Shown here in pieces: positions 26,738-34,997 of a stretch of DNA of 64,000 nt. Numbering within the stretch: the stretch's first letter is position 1; each line of letters opens with the position of its first letter. The notes beneath the pieces are model-generated. The model was not told where the DNA came from and did not search any database. It saw only the letters and a program-made list of their open reading frames with translations. This stretch comes from Vibrio bivalvicida (lineage in GTDB: Bacteria > Pseudomonadota > Gammaproteobacteria > Enterobacterales > Vibrionaceae), in contig NZ_LLEI02000006.1 of the NCBI RefSeq assembly GCF_001399455.2, positions 62,001 through 126,000 of the forward strand. Reading direction: 5' to 3'. The position numbers and the translations under genes are program-made.

Positions 26738-26751
26738 GTTTAAAACTGTAA

Positions 26752-26765
26752 TTGATTTACATCAT
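26752..26765. promoter_or_regulatory. FNR site of the nirB promoter
   Basis: TTGATTTACATCAT matches the FNR consensus TTGAT-N4-ATCAA at nine of ten positions. It lies 65-78 bases before the nirB start, compatible with a class II promoter activated under oxygen limitation. Confidence 0.8.
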
Positions 26766-26829
26766 GTATTAATTTTCTTTCACAATTAACAATTGGCTCA
26801 GATAAAGAACCTAACCCTTAGGAAGTATT

Positions 26830-29388
26830 ATGAGCAAGTTGAAGCTGGTTGTTATCGGTAACGGTATGGTAGGACACCGTTACATTGAAGACCTAGTAGA
26901 GAAGGCAGATGCATCCCAGTATGACATTACTGTTTTCTGTGAAGAACCGCGTGTTGCATATGACCGTGTCCACCTCTCTTCTTACTTTTCTCACCACACA
27001 GCGGACGAGTTATCTTTGGTTAAAGAAGGTTTCTACGACAAGCATGGTGTAAACATGTTGATTGGTGAGCGTGCGATCAACGTTAACCGTGAGAAACGCA
27101 TTGTCCATTCTAGTACGGGTCGTGAAATTCAATACGACAAGCTGATCATGGCGACTGGCTCATTCCCATTTGTTCCACCTATTAAGGGCCGTGAAAGTAA
27201 AGATTGTTTTGTCTACCGTACCATCGAAGATCTCAAAGCGATCGAAGCTTGTGCGAAAAAGAGCAAAATCGGTGTGGTCATCGGTGGTGGTCTTTTAGGT
27301 CTTGAAGCCGCTGGTGCACTTAAAGCACTCGGTGTTGAGACTCACGTTGTTGAGTTTGCGCCTAAGCTAATGGCTGAACAGCTCGATCAAGCGGGTGGTA
27401 ATCAACTGCGCCAAAAAATCGAGAGTATGGGTGTTAAGGTTCACACCAGTAAAAACACACTTGAAATCGCTCCTGAGGGTAAAGAAGCACGTAACGTGAT
27501 GCGATTTGCTGATGGTACTGAGCTAGAGACAGACTTCATCGTATTCTCTGCGGGTATTCGTCCACAAGACAAGCTTGCTCGTGACATGCAGCTAGACGTT
27601 GCGCCACGCGGTGGTATCGCTATTAACGACTTCTGTCAGACTTCTGATGAGAACATCTATGCTATTGGTGAGTGTGCTTCTTGGAATGAAACCTTCTACG
27701 GGCTAGTAGCGCCAGGTTACAAAATGGCGACGGTAGCGGTTGACCACATTGTGGGTAACGACAGCAAGTTCGAAGGTGCTGACATGTCTGCCAAGCTTAA
27801 GCTGCTAGGTGTAAAAGTTGGCTCTATCGGTGACGCTAACGGTCGTACTCCTGGTTGTAAGAGCTACGTTTACCAGAACGAAGAGCAGGAAGTATACAAA
27901 CGCTTAATCGTATCTGAAGACAATAAGAAGCTTCTTGGCGCGGTAATGGTAGGCGATACCTCTGACTACGGCGATCTTCTTCAGCTTATGCTTAACGAAA
28001 TTGACCTACCAGAACACCCAGATGCACTTATCCTACCTGCGCACGCGGGTGCTGAGAAACCTACTTTAGGTGCCGATGCTCTGCCAGATTCTGCGGTTAT
28101 CTGTTCTTGTTTTGATGTAACTAAAGGCAAAATCGCTGAAGCCGTTGCACAAGGTCACCACACGATTGGCGACATCAAAGCAGTAACCGGTGCGGGCACG
28201 GGTTGTGGGGGTTGTATCCCACTTGTCACGTCAGTGCTAAACGCTGAGCTTGAAAAAGCAGGCGTTGAAGTTAAAGCGGATGTATGTGAGCACTTTGCTT
28301 ACTCTCGCCAAGAGCTTTTCCATCTAGTACGTATTGGCGAAATCAAATCGTATGAAGAATTGCTAGAGAAACACGGTAAAGGTTACGGCTGTGAAGTGTG
28401 TAAGCCTCTAGCAGGCTCTATCCTTGCGTCCTGCTGGGGTGACCATATTCTGAAGCCATCTCTGGTTAAACTGCACGATACCAACGATAACTTCTTAGGT
28501 AACATGCAAAAAGATGGTACCTACTCTGTGATTCCACGTATGGCGGGTGGCGAAGTAACGCCACAAGCGCTAGCAGTACTGGCTGATGTAGCAGCAGAAT
28601 ACAACCTGTACACCAAGATCACAGGTGCACAGCGTATCGGCCTGTTCGGCGCTCAAAAAGACGATCTTCCAGCCATCTGGAAGAAACTGGTTGCAGCAGG
28701 TTACGAGACTGGTCAGGCATACGCGAAAGCACTGCGCATGGCGAAGACCTGTGTAGGTTCAACTTGGTGTCGTTACGGCGTTCAAGATTCGGTTGGCCTT
28801 GGTGTGATGATTGAGAATCGCTACAAAGGCATTCGTACTCCTCATAAGATGAAGTTTGGTGTTTCTGGCTGTACTCGTGAGTGTGCAGAAGCGCAAGGTA
28901 AAGACTTGGGCATTATCGCTACTGATGCAGGTTGGAACATGTACGTATGTGGTAATGGCGGTATGAAGCCACGCCACGCGACACTGCTTGCTGGTGATCT
29001 AGACCAAGAAACCCTAATCAAATACATCGACCGCTTCATGATGTTCTATATCCGTACGGCTGCGCCACTGCAGCGTACTTCTGTATGGTTCGAGAACCTA
29101 GAAGGCGGCATCGACTACCTACGTGAAGTGATCATCGAAGACAAACTGGGTATCAATGATCAACTAGAAGCCGACGTTGCCAAGCTAGTGGAAGAGTTCC
29201 GCTGCGAATGGACGGATACCATCAACGACGAAACGCAGCTAAAACGCTTTGCTCATTTCATTAACTCAGACGAGCGTGACGATAACGTTATGTTTGTGAC
29301 TGATGGTCGTGAGCAGCATCGCCCGGCAACATTCACAGAAAAACATCCTGAAGCGAAAGGCGACATCCTTCACGTAGAAGTGGTTTAA
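26830..29388 (+). CDS. nirB: Nitrite reductase (NADH) large subunit
   Basis: NirB reduces nitrite to ammonium in the cytoplasm with NADH. The 852-residue protein has in order an FAD domain (VIGNGMVGHRYIEDL) and an NAD domain (VVIGGGLLGLEAAGALKALG). A BFD-like [2Fe-2S] domain follows (CSCFDVTKGKI, GAGTGCGGC). The siroheme/[4Fe-4S] domain has TCVGSTWCRYGVQDS and GVSGCTRECAEAQGKDLG, supplying the four cluster cysteines. AGGAAG precedes the ATG. nirD, nirC and cobA follow, giving the second subunit, the channel and the siroheme-pathway enzyme. The FNR and NarP-like sites suggest anaerobic, nitrate/nitrite-responsive control. Confidence 0.96.
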   Translation: MSKLKLVVIGNGMVGHRYIEDLVEKADASQYDITVFCEEPRVAYDRVHLSSYFSHHTADELSLVKEGFYDKHGVNMLIGERAINVNREKRIVHSSTGREIQYDKLIMATGSFPFVPPIKGRESKDCFVYRTIEDLKAIEACAKKSKIGVVIGGGLLGLEAAGALKALGVETHVVEFAPKLMAEQLDQAGGNQLRQKIESMGVKVHTSKNTLEIAPEGKEARNVMRFADGTELETDFIVFSAGIRPQDKLARDMQLDVAPRGGIAINDFCQTSDENIYAIGECASWNETFYGLVAPGYKMATVAVDHIVGNDSKFEGADMSAKLKLLGVKVGSIGDANGRTPGCKSYVYQNEEQEVYKRLIVSEDNKKLLGAVMVGDTSDYGDLLQLMLNEIDLPEHPDALILPAHAGAEKPTLGADALPDSAVICSCFDVTKGKIAEAVAQGHHTIGDIKAVTGAGTGCGGCIPLVTSVLNAELEKAGVEVKADVCEHFAYSRQELFHLVRIGEIKSYEELLEKHGKGYGCEVCKPLAGSILASCWGDHILKPSLVKLHDTNDNFLGNMQKDGTYSVIPRMAGGEVTPQALAVLADVAAEYNLYTKITGAQRIGLFGAQKDDLPAIWKKLVAAGYETGQAYAKALRMAKTCVGSTWCRYGVQDSVGLGVMIENRYKGIRTPHKMKFGVSGCTRECAEAQGKDLGIIATDAGWNMYVCGNGGMKPRHATLLAGDLDQETLIKYIDRFMMFYIRTAAPLQRTSVWFENLEGGIDYLREVIIEDKLGINDQLEADVAKLVEEFRCEWTDTINDETQLKRFAHFINSDERDDNVMFVTDGREQHRPATFTEKHPEAKGDILHVEVV

Positions 29389-29402
29389 GGGGAGAAGACA
29401 AC

Positions 29403-29726
29403 ATGGCATTTACAAAAGTTTGCAACATCGAAGACATCATCCCAGGCACTGGCGTAGTCGCATTATTTGAGGGTGAGCAAGTGGCTATCTTCCGCCCACG
29501 AGCGACTGAAGAAGTGTTTGCAATCAACAACATGGACCCATTTTTTCAGTCAAATGTACTGTCACGTGGCCTGATTGTTGAACACGATGAGCAACTATGG
29601 GTAGCAAGCCCACTGAAGAAGCAACGCTTTAACCTAGCAACCGGTGTGTGTATGGAAGATGAACGTATGAGCGTGAAATCATACAAAGCACGCGTTGCAA
29701 AAGGTAAGGTTGAAATCGCGGCTTAA
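29403..29726 (+). CDS. nirD: Nitrite reductase (NADH) small subunit
   Basis: The 107-residue protein has a Rieske-like fold and is the partner of NirB, encoded 14 bases upstream. The Rieske Cys-His ligand positions are not conserved (NNMDPFFQSNVLSRG where C-x-H would be). This is normal for NirD, so it carries no cluster. Context and length agree with the family. Confidence 0.93.
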   Translation: MAFTKVCNIEDIIPGTGVVALFEGEQVAIFRPRATEEVFAINNMDPFFQSNVLSRGLIVEHDEQLWVASPLKKQRFNLATGVCMEDERMSVKSYKARVAKGKVEIAA

Positions 29727-29747
29727 ACGTTCGTTTAAATGTACTTT

Positions 29748-29875
29748 CATAGCCAAAATAGTTGTTGTTGCAGCTAGGCGACAAGGCGATTCATCCCTAT
29801 GAGTATAGGTGTTTTATGTGATTAGGGTGAAGAGGTGCAGGCAACAACGCTGCGGCAACAAATATGAAGGCTATG
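29748..29875. repeat. Long imperfect inverted-repeat element between nirD and nirC
   Basis: Three pairs of arms nest in order. CATAGCC (29748) pairs with GGCTATG (29869). TTGTTGTTGCAGC (29762) pairs with GCTGCGGCAACAA (29849) with two mismatches. TCATCCCTA (29791) pairs with TAGGGTGA (29823) with a one-base bulge. The two outer pairs are separated by 7 unpaired bases on each side. The whole 128-base unit could fold as one long hairpin. From memory it resembles a dispersed intergenic repeat seen in Vibrio genomes. I found no second copy in this window. Confidence 0.6.
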
Positions 29876-29895
29876 GAGATTAAATAGCTTAAAGG

Positions 29896-29933
29896 TTCGT
29901 TGTTTCTCAGTTGGGGAACAGAGAAACAGCGAG
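29896..29933 (+). promoter_or_regulatory. 13-bp hairpin in the nirC leader
   Basis: TTCGTTGTTTCTC (29896-29908) pairs with GAGAAACAGCGAG (29921-29933) including two G-U pairs, with a 12-base loop. It lies 56 bases before nirC. No T run follows, so an mRNA-stability or attenuation role is more likely than termination. Confidence 0.45.
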
Positions 29934-29988
29934 TCTTTCACTATTCAATTTCAACTTTTAACTTTCAATTTTGGATAAGGACACATTC

Positions 29989-30837
29989 ATGTCTACAGAC
30001 TTTAAACCTGCTGAATTCGTGCAAACTATGATTAACGTTGGCGAAGCAAAGACTAAAACGAGCGCTCGTGACCTGCTTCTTCGCGGTACAATGGCTGGTA
30101 TCATCTTATCGCTTGCTGTGGTTGTTGCGATTACAACAATCGTACAAACCGGTGTAGGCGTTGTTGGTGCATTGGTTTTCCCAGTGGGCTTTGTCATCCT
30201 ATCCGCCATGGGCTATGACCTAGTGACAGGTGTTTTTGGTCTTGCTCCTCTGGCAAAATTCGAAGGCCGTCCGGGTATCACATGGAACAGAGTATTCCGC
30301 TGCTGGGGTCTTGTTGGCCTTGGTAACCTTATTGGTTCACTGATTGTTGCGTATCTAGTGGCTATTTCTCTAACAGGTAACTTCTCACTTGAGTTGAACG
30401 CGGTTGCGAAGAAATTCATCGCTGTTTCAACCGCTCGTAGTGCAGGTTTTGAAGCGATGGGCATGGACGGATGGATCACCTGTTTCGTACGTGGCATCTT
30501 CTGTAACCTAATGGTTTGTTTAGGTGTGATTGGTAACATGACGGCACGTACGGTTGCTGGTCGAGTAGCAATGATGTGGTTCCCAATCTTCATCTTCTTT
30601 GCACTTGTATTCGAGCACACAGTAGTAAACATGTTCCTATTCCCACTAGGTATGATTTTAGGTGCGGACTTTGGTATCGCGACTTGGTTGAACTTCAACC
30701 TTATCCCAACCATCCTAGGTAACATCGTTGGTGGTTTGATCATGACATGTATTCCGCTATACCTGACTCACGCGAAAACAGCCCCTTCTCTAAGCGATGA
30801 AGAAGAAGTTAATGCGAAACCAGTACTAGCGAAATAA
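29989..30837 (+). CDS. nirC: Formate/nitrite transporter family channel
   Basis: The 282-residue protein of the FNT family has six membrane helices (for example AGIILSLAVVVAITTIVQTG and LIGSLIVAYLVAISL) and the conserved FVRGIFCNLMVCLGV, AMMWFPIFIFFALVFEHTV and NMFLFPLGM segments. The start at 29989 (MSTDFKPAEF) has AAGGA upstream; an in-frame start 6 codons earlier is less likely. Position between nirBD and cobA points to nitrite import or export. Specificity for nitrite rather than formate is inferred from context. Confidence 0.92.
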   Translation: MSTDFKPAEFVQTMINVGEAKTKTSARDLLLRGTMAGIILSLAVVVAITTIVQTGVGVVGALVFPVGFVILSAMGYDLVTGVFGLAPLAKFEGRPGITWNRVFRCWGLVGLGNLIGSLIVAYLVAISLTGNFSLELNAVAKKFIAVSTARSAGFEAMGMDGWITCFVRGIFCNLMVCLGVIGNMTARTVAGRVAMMWFPIFIFFALVFEHTVVNMFLFPLGMILGADFGIATWLNFNLIPTILGNIVGGLIMTCIPLYLTHAKTAPSLSDEEEVNAKPVLAK

Positions 30838-30845
30838 TGATTTAC

Positions 30846-30869
30846 AGCCCCACGTTGTCGCGTGGGGCT
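30846..30869 (+). terminator. GC-rich hairpin after nirC
   Basis: AGCCCCACG pairs with CGTGGGGCT (9 bp, 6-base loop) directly after the stop. The downstream tract lacks a T run, so it may cause partial termination or mRNA protection before cobA. Confidence 0.6.
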
Positions 30870-30976
30870 CCTAACCATCAAATACAGTCTTGATTTGAAT
30901 ATAAAAAGTAGTCATTCATTTTCGTAGTCGTTGAGTACTACTCTTTATATCCAAATTTAAGTTGATAGGCATAGCT

Positions 30977-31735
30977 ATGAGCATGACTCCCATCTCTCCA
31001 TCAAACCTTGGTTTTGTTTCATTAGTTGGTGCAGGGCCAGGCGACCCAGACCTACTAACCGTCAAAGGCTATCGAGTGATTCAACAAGCAGAAGTTGTGG
31101 TCTATGACCGTCTGGTCTCCCCCGAGATTCTTGCGTTAGCCAATAACGATGCTGAGATGATTTATGTGGGAAAAAAGTTAGATTTTCACTGTGTTCCTCA
31201 AGACCAAATTAATCAGATTCTGGTTGAGAAAGCACAGCAAGGCAAAAAGGTTGTCCGTCTAAAAGGCGGAGACTCGTTTATATTTGGTCGTGGTGGAGAA
31301 GAGTTAGAAGAGCTTGCCGAACATGGCATTCGCTTTGAAGTGGTCCCTGGTATAACCGCAGCTGCTGGAGCGACGGCTTATGCGGGGATTCCATTGACGC
31401 ATCGGGACCACGCGCAAAGTGTTCAGTTCATTACGGGTCATGTGCAGAAAGATGGCCGTGAAATAGAATGGCACTCTTTAGCTCAGTCCAATAACACACT
31501 CGTGTTTTACATGGGCCTAAAGCAAAGCGGCTATATTACCGAAAAATTGCTAGAAACAGGCCTAGATTCGAATATGCCATGCGCCATTATTGAAAATGGC
31601 ACCCGATGTGAACAAAGGGTGTTTACAGGGGCGCTGAAAGAATTGCCAAACATGGCAAAAGAGGCGTTGAGCCCTGCGTTAATTGTTGTTGGAAGCGTGA
31701 CATCACTGCACAATAAATTGAAGTGGTTTCATTGA
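30977..31735 (+). CDS. cobA: Uroporphyrinogen-III C-methyltransferase
   Basis: This SAM-dependent enzyme makes precorrin-2, the first step to siroheme, the cofactor of NirB. The 252-residue protein has [17 protein letters not shown] at the start, [16 protein letters not shown] and [20 protein letters not shown], all diagnostic. The dehydrogenase/ferrochelatase half of CysG is absent, so another gene must finish siroheme. The start is placed at 30977; an earlier in-frame TTG at 30962 is possible. Confidence 0.93.
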   Translation: MSMTPISPSNLGFVSLVGAGPGDPDLLTVKGYRVIQQAEVVVYDRLVSPEILALANNDAEMIYVGKKLDFHCVPQDQINQILVEKAQQGKKVVRLKGGDSFIFGRGGEELEELAEHGIRFEVVPGITAAAGATAYAGIPLTHRDHAQSVQFITGHVQKDGREIEWHSLAQSNNTLVFYMGLKQSGYITEKLLETGLDSNMPCAIIENGTRCEQRVFTGALKELPNMAKEALSPALIVVGSVTSLHNKLKWFH

Positions 31736-31765
31736 ACACTATCCAACCCTGTTTGTTAACGAATT

Positions 31766-31806
31766 AGACCAGATATCATACTTGAAGTGATTCAGGTCTT
31801 TTTGTT
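31766..31806 (+). terminator. Terminator after cobA
   Basis: AGACC (31766-31770) and GGTCT (31795-31799) close a longer imperfect stem that includes ATCA/TGAT and ACT/AGT. A TTTTTGTTTT tract follows. Confidence 0.65.
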
Positions 31807-31866
31807 TTGGTGTATTTTTCGCGTTGTTCTGATACAGTCTCGGCGTCGAAATTAAGGTAATCAATC

Positions 31867-32343
31867 ATGGAAAAAATCGCGATTTTTGTCGATGTACAGA
31901 ACATCTATTACACCACTAGAGATAAGTATCGAGCGAATTTTGATTACAACCAGTTTTGGTACATCGCGACTGAGGGTCAGCAGTTGTTAGAAGCCAATGC
32001 CTATGCGATTGCCTCTCATGATCCTAAGCAGCGTCAATTTCACCATATCCTACGTGGTATCGGCTTTAACGTTAAGCTTAAACCTTATATTCAGCGACAT
32101 GATGGTAGCTCAAAAGGGGATTGGGACGTAGGGATTGCCTTAGACGTCTATGAAGCGGCCTCAAAGGTTGATCGCGTCATACTTCTCTCCGGTGATGGAG
32201 ATTTTGAGATGTTAGTCGACCGAATCCAAAAACGCTTTGATACTAGAGTCGATGTCTATGGTGTGCCTGGTTTGACCGCTCAGTCATTGATCGATGTTTG
32301 TGATAGATTCATTCCGATTGAAAAGACACTATTGTTGAGGTAG
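31867..32343 (+). CDS. NYN domain (PIN-like nuclease fold) protein
   Basis: The 158-residue protein matches LabA/DUF88-type NYN domains. It has IAIFVDVQNIYY at the N terminus, GDWDVGIALDVYEA in the middle and VILLSGDGDFEMLVDRI, which supply the acidic metal-site residues. RNA cleavage or processing is likely for the fold, but no substrate is known. It is probably monocistronic, with a terminator upstream. Confidence 0.85.
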   Translation: MEKIAIFVDVQNIYYTTRDKYRANFDYNQFWYIATEGQQLLEANAYAIASHDPKQRQFHHILRGIGFNVKLKPYIQRHDGSSKGDWDVGIALDVYEAASKVDRVILLSGDGDFEMLVDRIQKRFDTRVDVYGVPGLTAQSLIDVCDRFIPIEKTLLLR

Positions 32344-32421
32344 GCAAATAAAACAATAAGCCAGACTTTCAACTCTTAATGTTATGATTCATTCGAAGTG
32401 TTTAAGTAATCAAGGAATTAC

Positions 32422-33321
32422 ATGTTTAATACTGCTGATGATATCACCATTTCGGTGTCTGAAGAGAAGATAAACATGCTAGATGAGCTGCTGAATAACA
32501 TTGATGCTGAGATGGCGATCTCTATGTCGTGTGCCCGGCGTGCTCAAGGTATGTCTATTGCTGAACTACAGCAACGTCTAGAAGGTCTGAATGCTTCAAC
32601 ATTAAGACGTTACATGCAGCAGAGCTATCGATCGATGCGCCCAATCCATGTCGTTGCTGCCCTGTCATGGATAATGATGGTTCCAATGACGAGCTTTTAC
32701 CATGCAGTTAAGCTACGAGAACATTATCGTGGAATGGATGACAAAGGGATAGAGGCTCTGTTTTGTATTGGTCGCTTACCAGAACAACAGTTTGAATTGT
32801 ATTTGGATCTCATTGCATCTTTGATGAGCTCAACGACAAGAAATGAATTTGAACGTTTTCGACGAGAAACCACAGCTCTTGTAGATCCTGAAATACGCTA
32901 TGATGATTTGTTTGCACCTAAAACTCTCGATATGAACGCTTTTGCGATTGACTATTATCGTTCGATCGCGATAACTGTGAAGCGTTTTCGCCGTACACAC
33001 CAAATCTCCATTAATACGATGGCCCGAGTCCTAGGTCTGTCTGAGAAACAGTACATTCAGTTAGAAGATGTTTACAAAGTACGAGACTACTCTGTGGCAA
33101 TAGGCTTTAGAGTCAAGCTAGGATTTAATCTGAGCTCACATGTTAACTTTACCTGCGAAATGCGACAGTTTCCGCAATTTCACCAATTGCGACAAATGCA
33201 GCATGTCCGAGACTCATTGATGATCGAGGCGTTAAGAAATTTAGATGGAGAGCGAAAAATTCGCGCGGTAGAAATACTGACTCCTTTATCGAAAATATAC
33301 ACCAGAAATGTGACTCATTAA
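32422..33321 (+). CDS. Unknown protein with two helix-turn-helix-like segments
   Basis: The 299-residue soluble protein is not a family I can name. It has a helix-turn-helix-like segment near residues 40-65 (MSIAELQQRLEGLNASTLRR) and an XRE-like one near 195-225 (ISINTMARVLGLSEKQYIQL). The region between is helical and amphipathic (LPEQQFELYLDLIASLM). It is probably a DNA-binding regulator, with no clue to its targets. Confidence 0.65.
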   Translation: MFNTADDITISVSEEKINMLDELLNNIDAEMAISMSCARRAQGMSIAELQQRLEGLNASTLRRYMQQSYRSMRPIHVVAALSWIMMVPMTSFYHAVKLREHYRGMDDKGIEALFCIGRLPEQQFELYLDLIASLMSSTTRNEFERFRRETTALVDPEIRYDDLFAPKTLDMNAFAIDYYRSIAITVKRFRRTHQISINTMARVLGLSEKQYIQLEDVYKVRDYSVAIGFRVKLGFNLSSHVNFTCEMRQFPQFHQLRQMQHVRDSLMIEALRNLDGERKIRAVEILTPLSKIYTRNVTH

Positions 33322-33627
33322 CGCGGAGTGAAAATTGGCAAATCAGTTTGTACACTCTCTTGATCTTTATTTTGGGTATTAATATTCTTATTTTGACTCT
33401 CATCGCATCAGGCTTTCGTTTTCTTTTAACTCATGCTTTATTAGGTAATTATCAGCGACCTAAATTTTAAGCTTTGTAATTGAGCCAGTTTTATACGAGA
33501 CCTAGCAATTGCGATTGAAACAATAAATACAGGGTTATCTTGAACGAGCCGTTTTGGATTTTCACATCAGTAGTGTGGAAGGAGCTGTTCGGGAGGGATC
33601 CAGCGTAGTGTTATGGCTAGGAATATA
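33322..33627. other. Intergenic region with one candidate short ORF
   Basis: This 306-base AT-rich gap holds the promoter for the small gene at 33628. Apart from the 22-codon ORF listed separately I see no gene, repeat or RNA in it. Confidence 0.45.
33540..33608 (+). CDS. Candidate 22-residue small protein
   Basis: A TTG at 33540 opens a frame that reads MNEPFWIFTSVVWKELFGRD then Pro-Ala and stops at TAG 33608. AGGG lies 5 bases before the TTG. The hydrophobic, tryptophan-rich composition is that of a small membrane protein rather than random frame. No ATG is available, and the frame is very short, so this is only a candidate. Confidence 0.25.
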   Translation: MNEPFWIFTSVVWKELFGRDPA

Positions 33628-33831
33628 ATGAACAACAATAGGTTAGAACAACATTTGGCAGATGCAGATCAGCCAGTTAAAGATTTTATGGCTGAGCTGT
33701 TAGAGACGCTTGGAAAGAAAGTGTCTGCTAATAAAGACCCGAAACTGGCGTTAAGTTACTTTGGGGCCCAGCTAGAAATTAAACTGGTTTCATTTGATGG
33801 TATGGTCGCTACCTCTAATCACAACGAATAA
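33628..33831 (+). CDS. Small hypothetical protein (67 aa)
   Basis: The ATG at 33628 (MNNNRLEQHLADAD) is preceded by AGGA and preferred to an in-frame ATG at 33613. The acidic, soluble product ends in FDGMVATSNHNE. No domain is recognised. A strong terminator follows 13 bases after the stop, which supports a real transcribed gene. Confidence 0.6.
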   Translation: MNNNRLEQHLADADQPVKDFMAELLETLGKKVSANKDPKLALSYFGAQLEIKLVSFDGMVATSNHNE

Positions 33832-33844
33832 ACACACTGAATAT

Positions 33845-33882
33845 AAAAAAGCGCCACTTGTTATTACGAGTAGCGCTTTTTT
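33845..33882. terminator. Bidirectional terminator between convergent small genes
   Basis: AAAAAAGCGC (33845-33854) pairs with GCGCTTTTTT (33873-33882), extended inward by ACTTG and CGAGT. Poly-A and poly-T flank it, so it can terminate both the plus gene at 33628 and the minus gene at 33899. Confidence 0.9.
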
Positions 33883-33898
33883 ATCTGAAAATCGGTAT

Positions 33899-34099
33899 TT
33901 ATTGGTCTGAGGCAGTACTATCTAATTCTTCTACAGTAGCACTAGCTACATCGATTGCCTTTTGATTTTGCTCTTCCGCTTCTAACTTAGCTCGCTCTGC
34001 TTTCGAGATGTAGCGAGGCTTATTGCTTTTGTGCAACTTAGCATTGGTCTTTTTTTGTTTTGCTTTCAGGATCTGGTTGATCTTTTTCTTACGGTTCAT
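33899..34099 (-). CDS. DUF2986 family small basic protein
   Basis: The 66-residue product starts MNRKKKINQILKAKQKKTNA and has the lysine/asparagine-rich, highly basic N-terminal half typical of DUF2986 proteins in Vibrio and relatives. An acidic helix follows (ERAKLEAEEQ). A nucleic-acid or ribosome partner is plausible from the charge but unproven. The start at 34099 is the first Met before the basic motif. Confidence 0.75.
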   Translation of the reverse strand: MNRKKKINQILKAKQKKTNAKLHKSNKPRYISKAERAKLEAEEQNQKAIDVASATVEELDSTASDQ

Positions 34100-34253
34100 G
34101 GTACTGCTCAGTAACAAACGGGAAGCGCATCCTAACAGAAAAGCCGCATGCTTGCACCGGACAAAAAGCCCAGTAACTCCCCTTGAGTTGCAGAAATTGG
34201 AAGTAGGATGAGATAGAATCGATGATATGTAGTCATACCATACTTTAATTTAT

Positions 34254-34976
34254 ATGCAAAATTCTGTGAATCAGACTCTATTTATTGTCGAAGATGACGC
34301 TAAGCTTCGTCAGATGCTGTGCGAGTATTTTCTTTCCCAAGATTTCGATGTCACAACTTTTGAAGAGGGTGAAAACGCAATCAATGCTATCGTAGAAAAG
34401 CAACCTGATATTGTTCTGCTTGATCTAATGCTACCTGGAATTGACGGTCTGACAATTTGTAGACAGATCCGACCAAACTACTCGGGTAAAGTGCTGATGC
34501 TGACAGCAAGTGATGATGATTTTGATCATGTAGCGGCGCTCGAAATTGGTGCAGATGATTTTGTGACTAAGCCAATCAAACCCCGGGTTTTATTAGCTCG
34601 AATGCGAATGCTGCTAAGAAGAGGCGGTTCGAACACACCGTCATCAGTTCAGGCGCCCAATTCGAAGGTGCTGGAATTTGATCAATTGAAGTTGAATGAT
34701 GCACGAAAGGTTTGCGAATTGGCAGGTAAGGTGATCTCTATGTCTGATAGCGAATTTGATTTGCTTTGGGCTCTGGCATGTTCTCCTGACGAAGTGTTAT
34801 CTCGTGACCAACTTACTAAGACGCTAAGAGGCATTGAATATGATGGCCTTGATAGAACCGTTGACAACAAGATTGTAAGCCTACGTAAGAAGCTTGGCGA
34901 TACATCCACAACACCAAAACGCATCATCACCGTTAGAGGGAAAGGGTACCTATTTGTCCCTGATACCTGGCAATAG
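34254..34976 (+). CDS. rstA: OmpR-family response regulator, RstA-like
   Basis: The 240-residue regulator has EDD (13-15), phospho-acceptor Asp57 in LLDLMLPGIDG and lysine in FVTKPIKP. The winged-helix end (EYDGLDRTVDNKIVSLRKKL then RGKGYLFVPDTWQ) closely resembles E. coli RstA (YDGLDRSVDVAISRLRKKL, ending KGYLFAPHAWE). Its kinase follows 21 bases downstream. The regulon in this organism is unknown. Confidence 0.82.
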   Translation: MQNSVNQTLFIVEDDAKLRQMLCEYFLSQDFDVTTFEEGENAINAIVEKQPDIVLLDLMLPGIDGLTICRQIRPNYSGKVLMLTASDDDFDHVAALEIGADDFVTKPIKPRVLLARMRMLLRRGGSNTPSSVQAPNSKVLEFDQLKLNDARKVCELAGKVISMSDSEFDLLWALACSPDEVLSRDQLTKTLRGIEYDGLDRTVDNKIVSLRKKLGDTSTTPKRIITVRGKGYLFVPDTWQ

Positions 34977-34997
34977 TAATTAATCTAAAGAGGGTGT

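Larger units (their letters stand above)
26333..26829. other. Long regulatory region between the cyclase gene and nirB
   Basis: This 497-base gap holds both divergent promoters. The nirB-proximal 150 bases contain FNR-, NarP- and other dyad-like sites, given separately. The distal half contains an 8-base inverted repeat. I saw no convincing gene in it. Confidence 0.6.
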
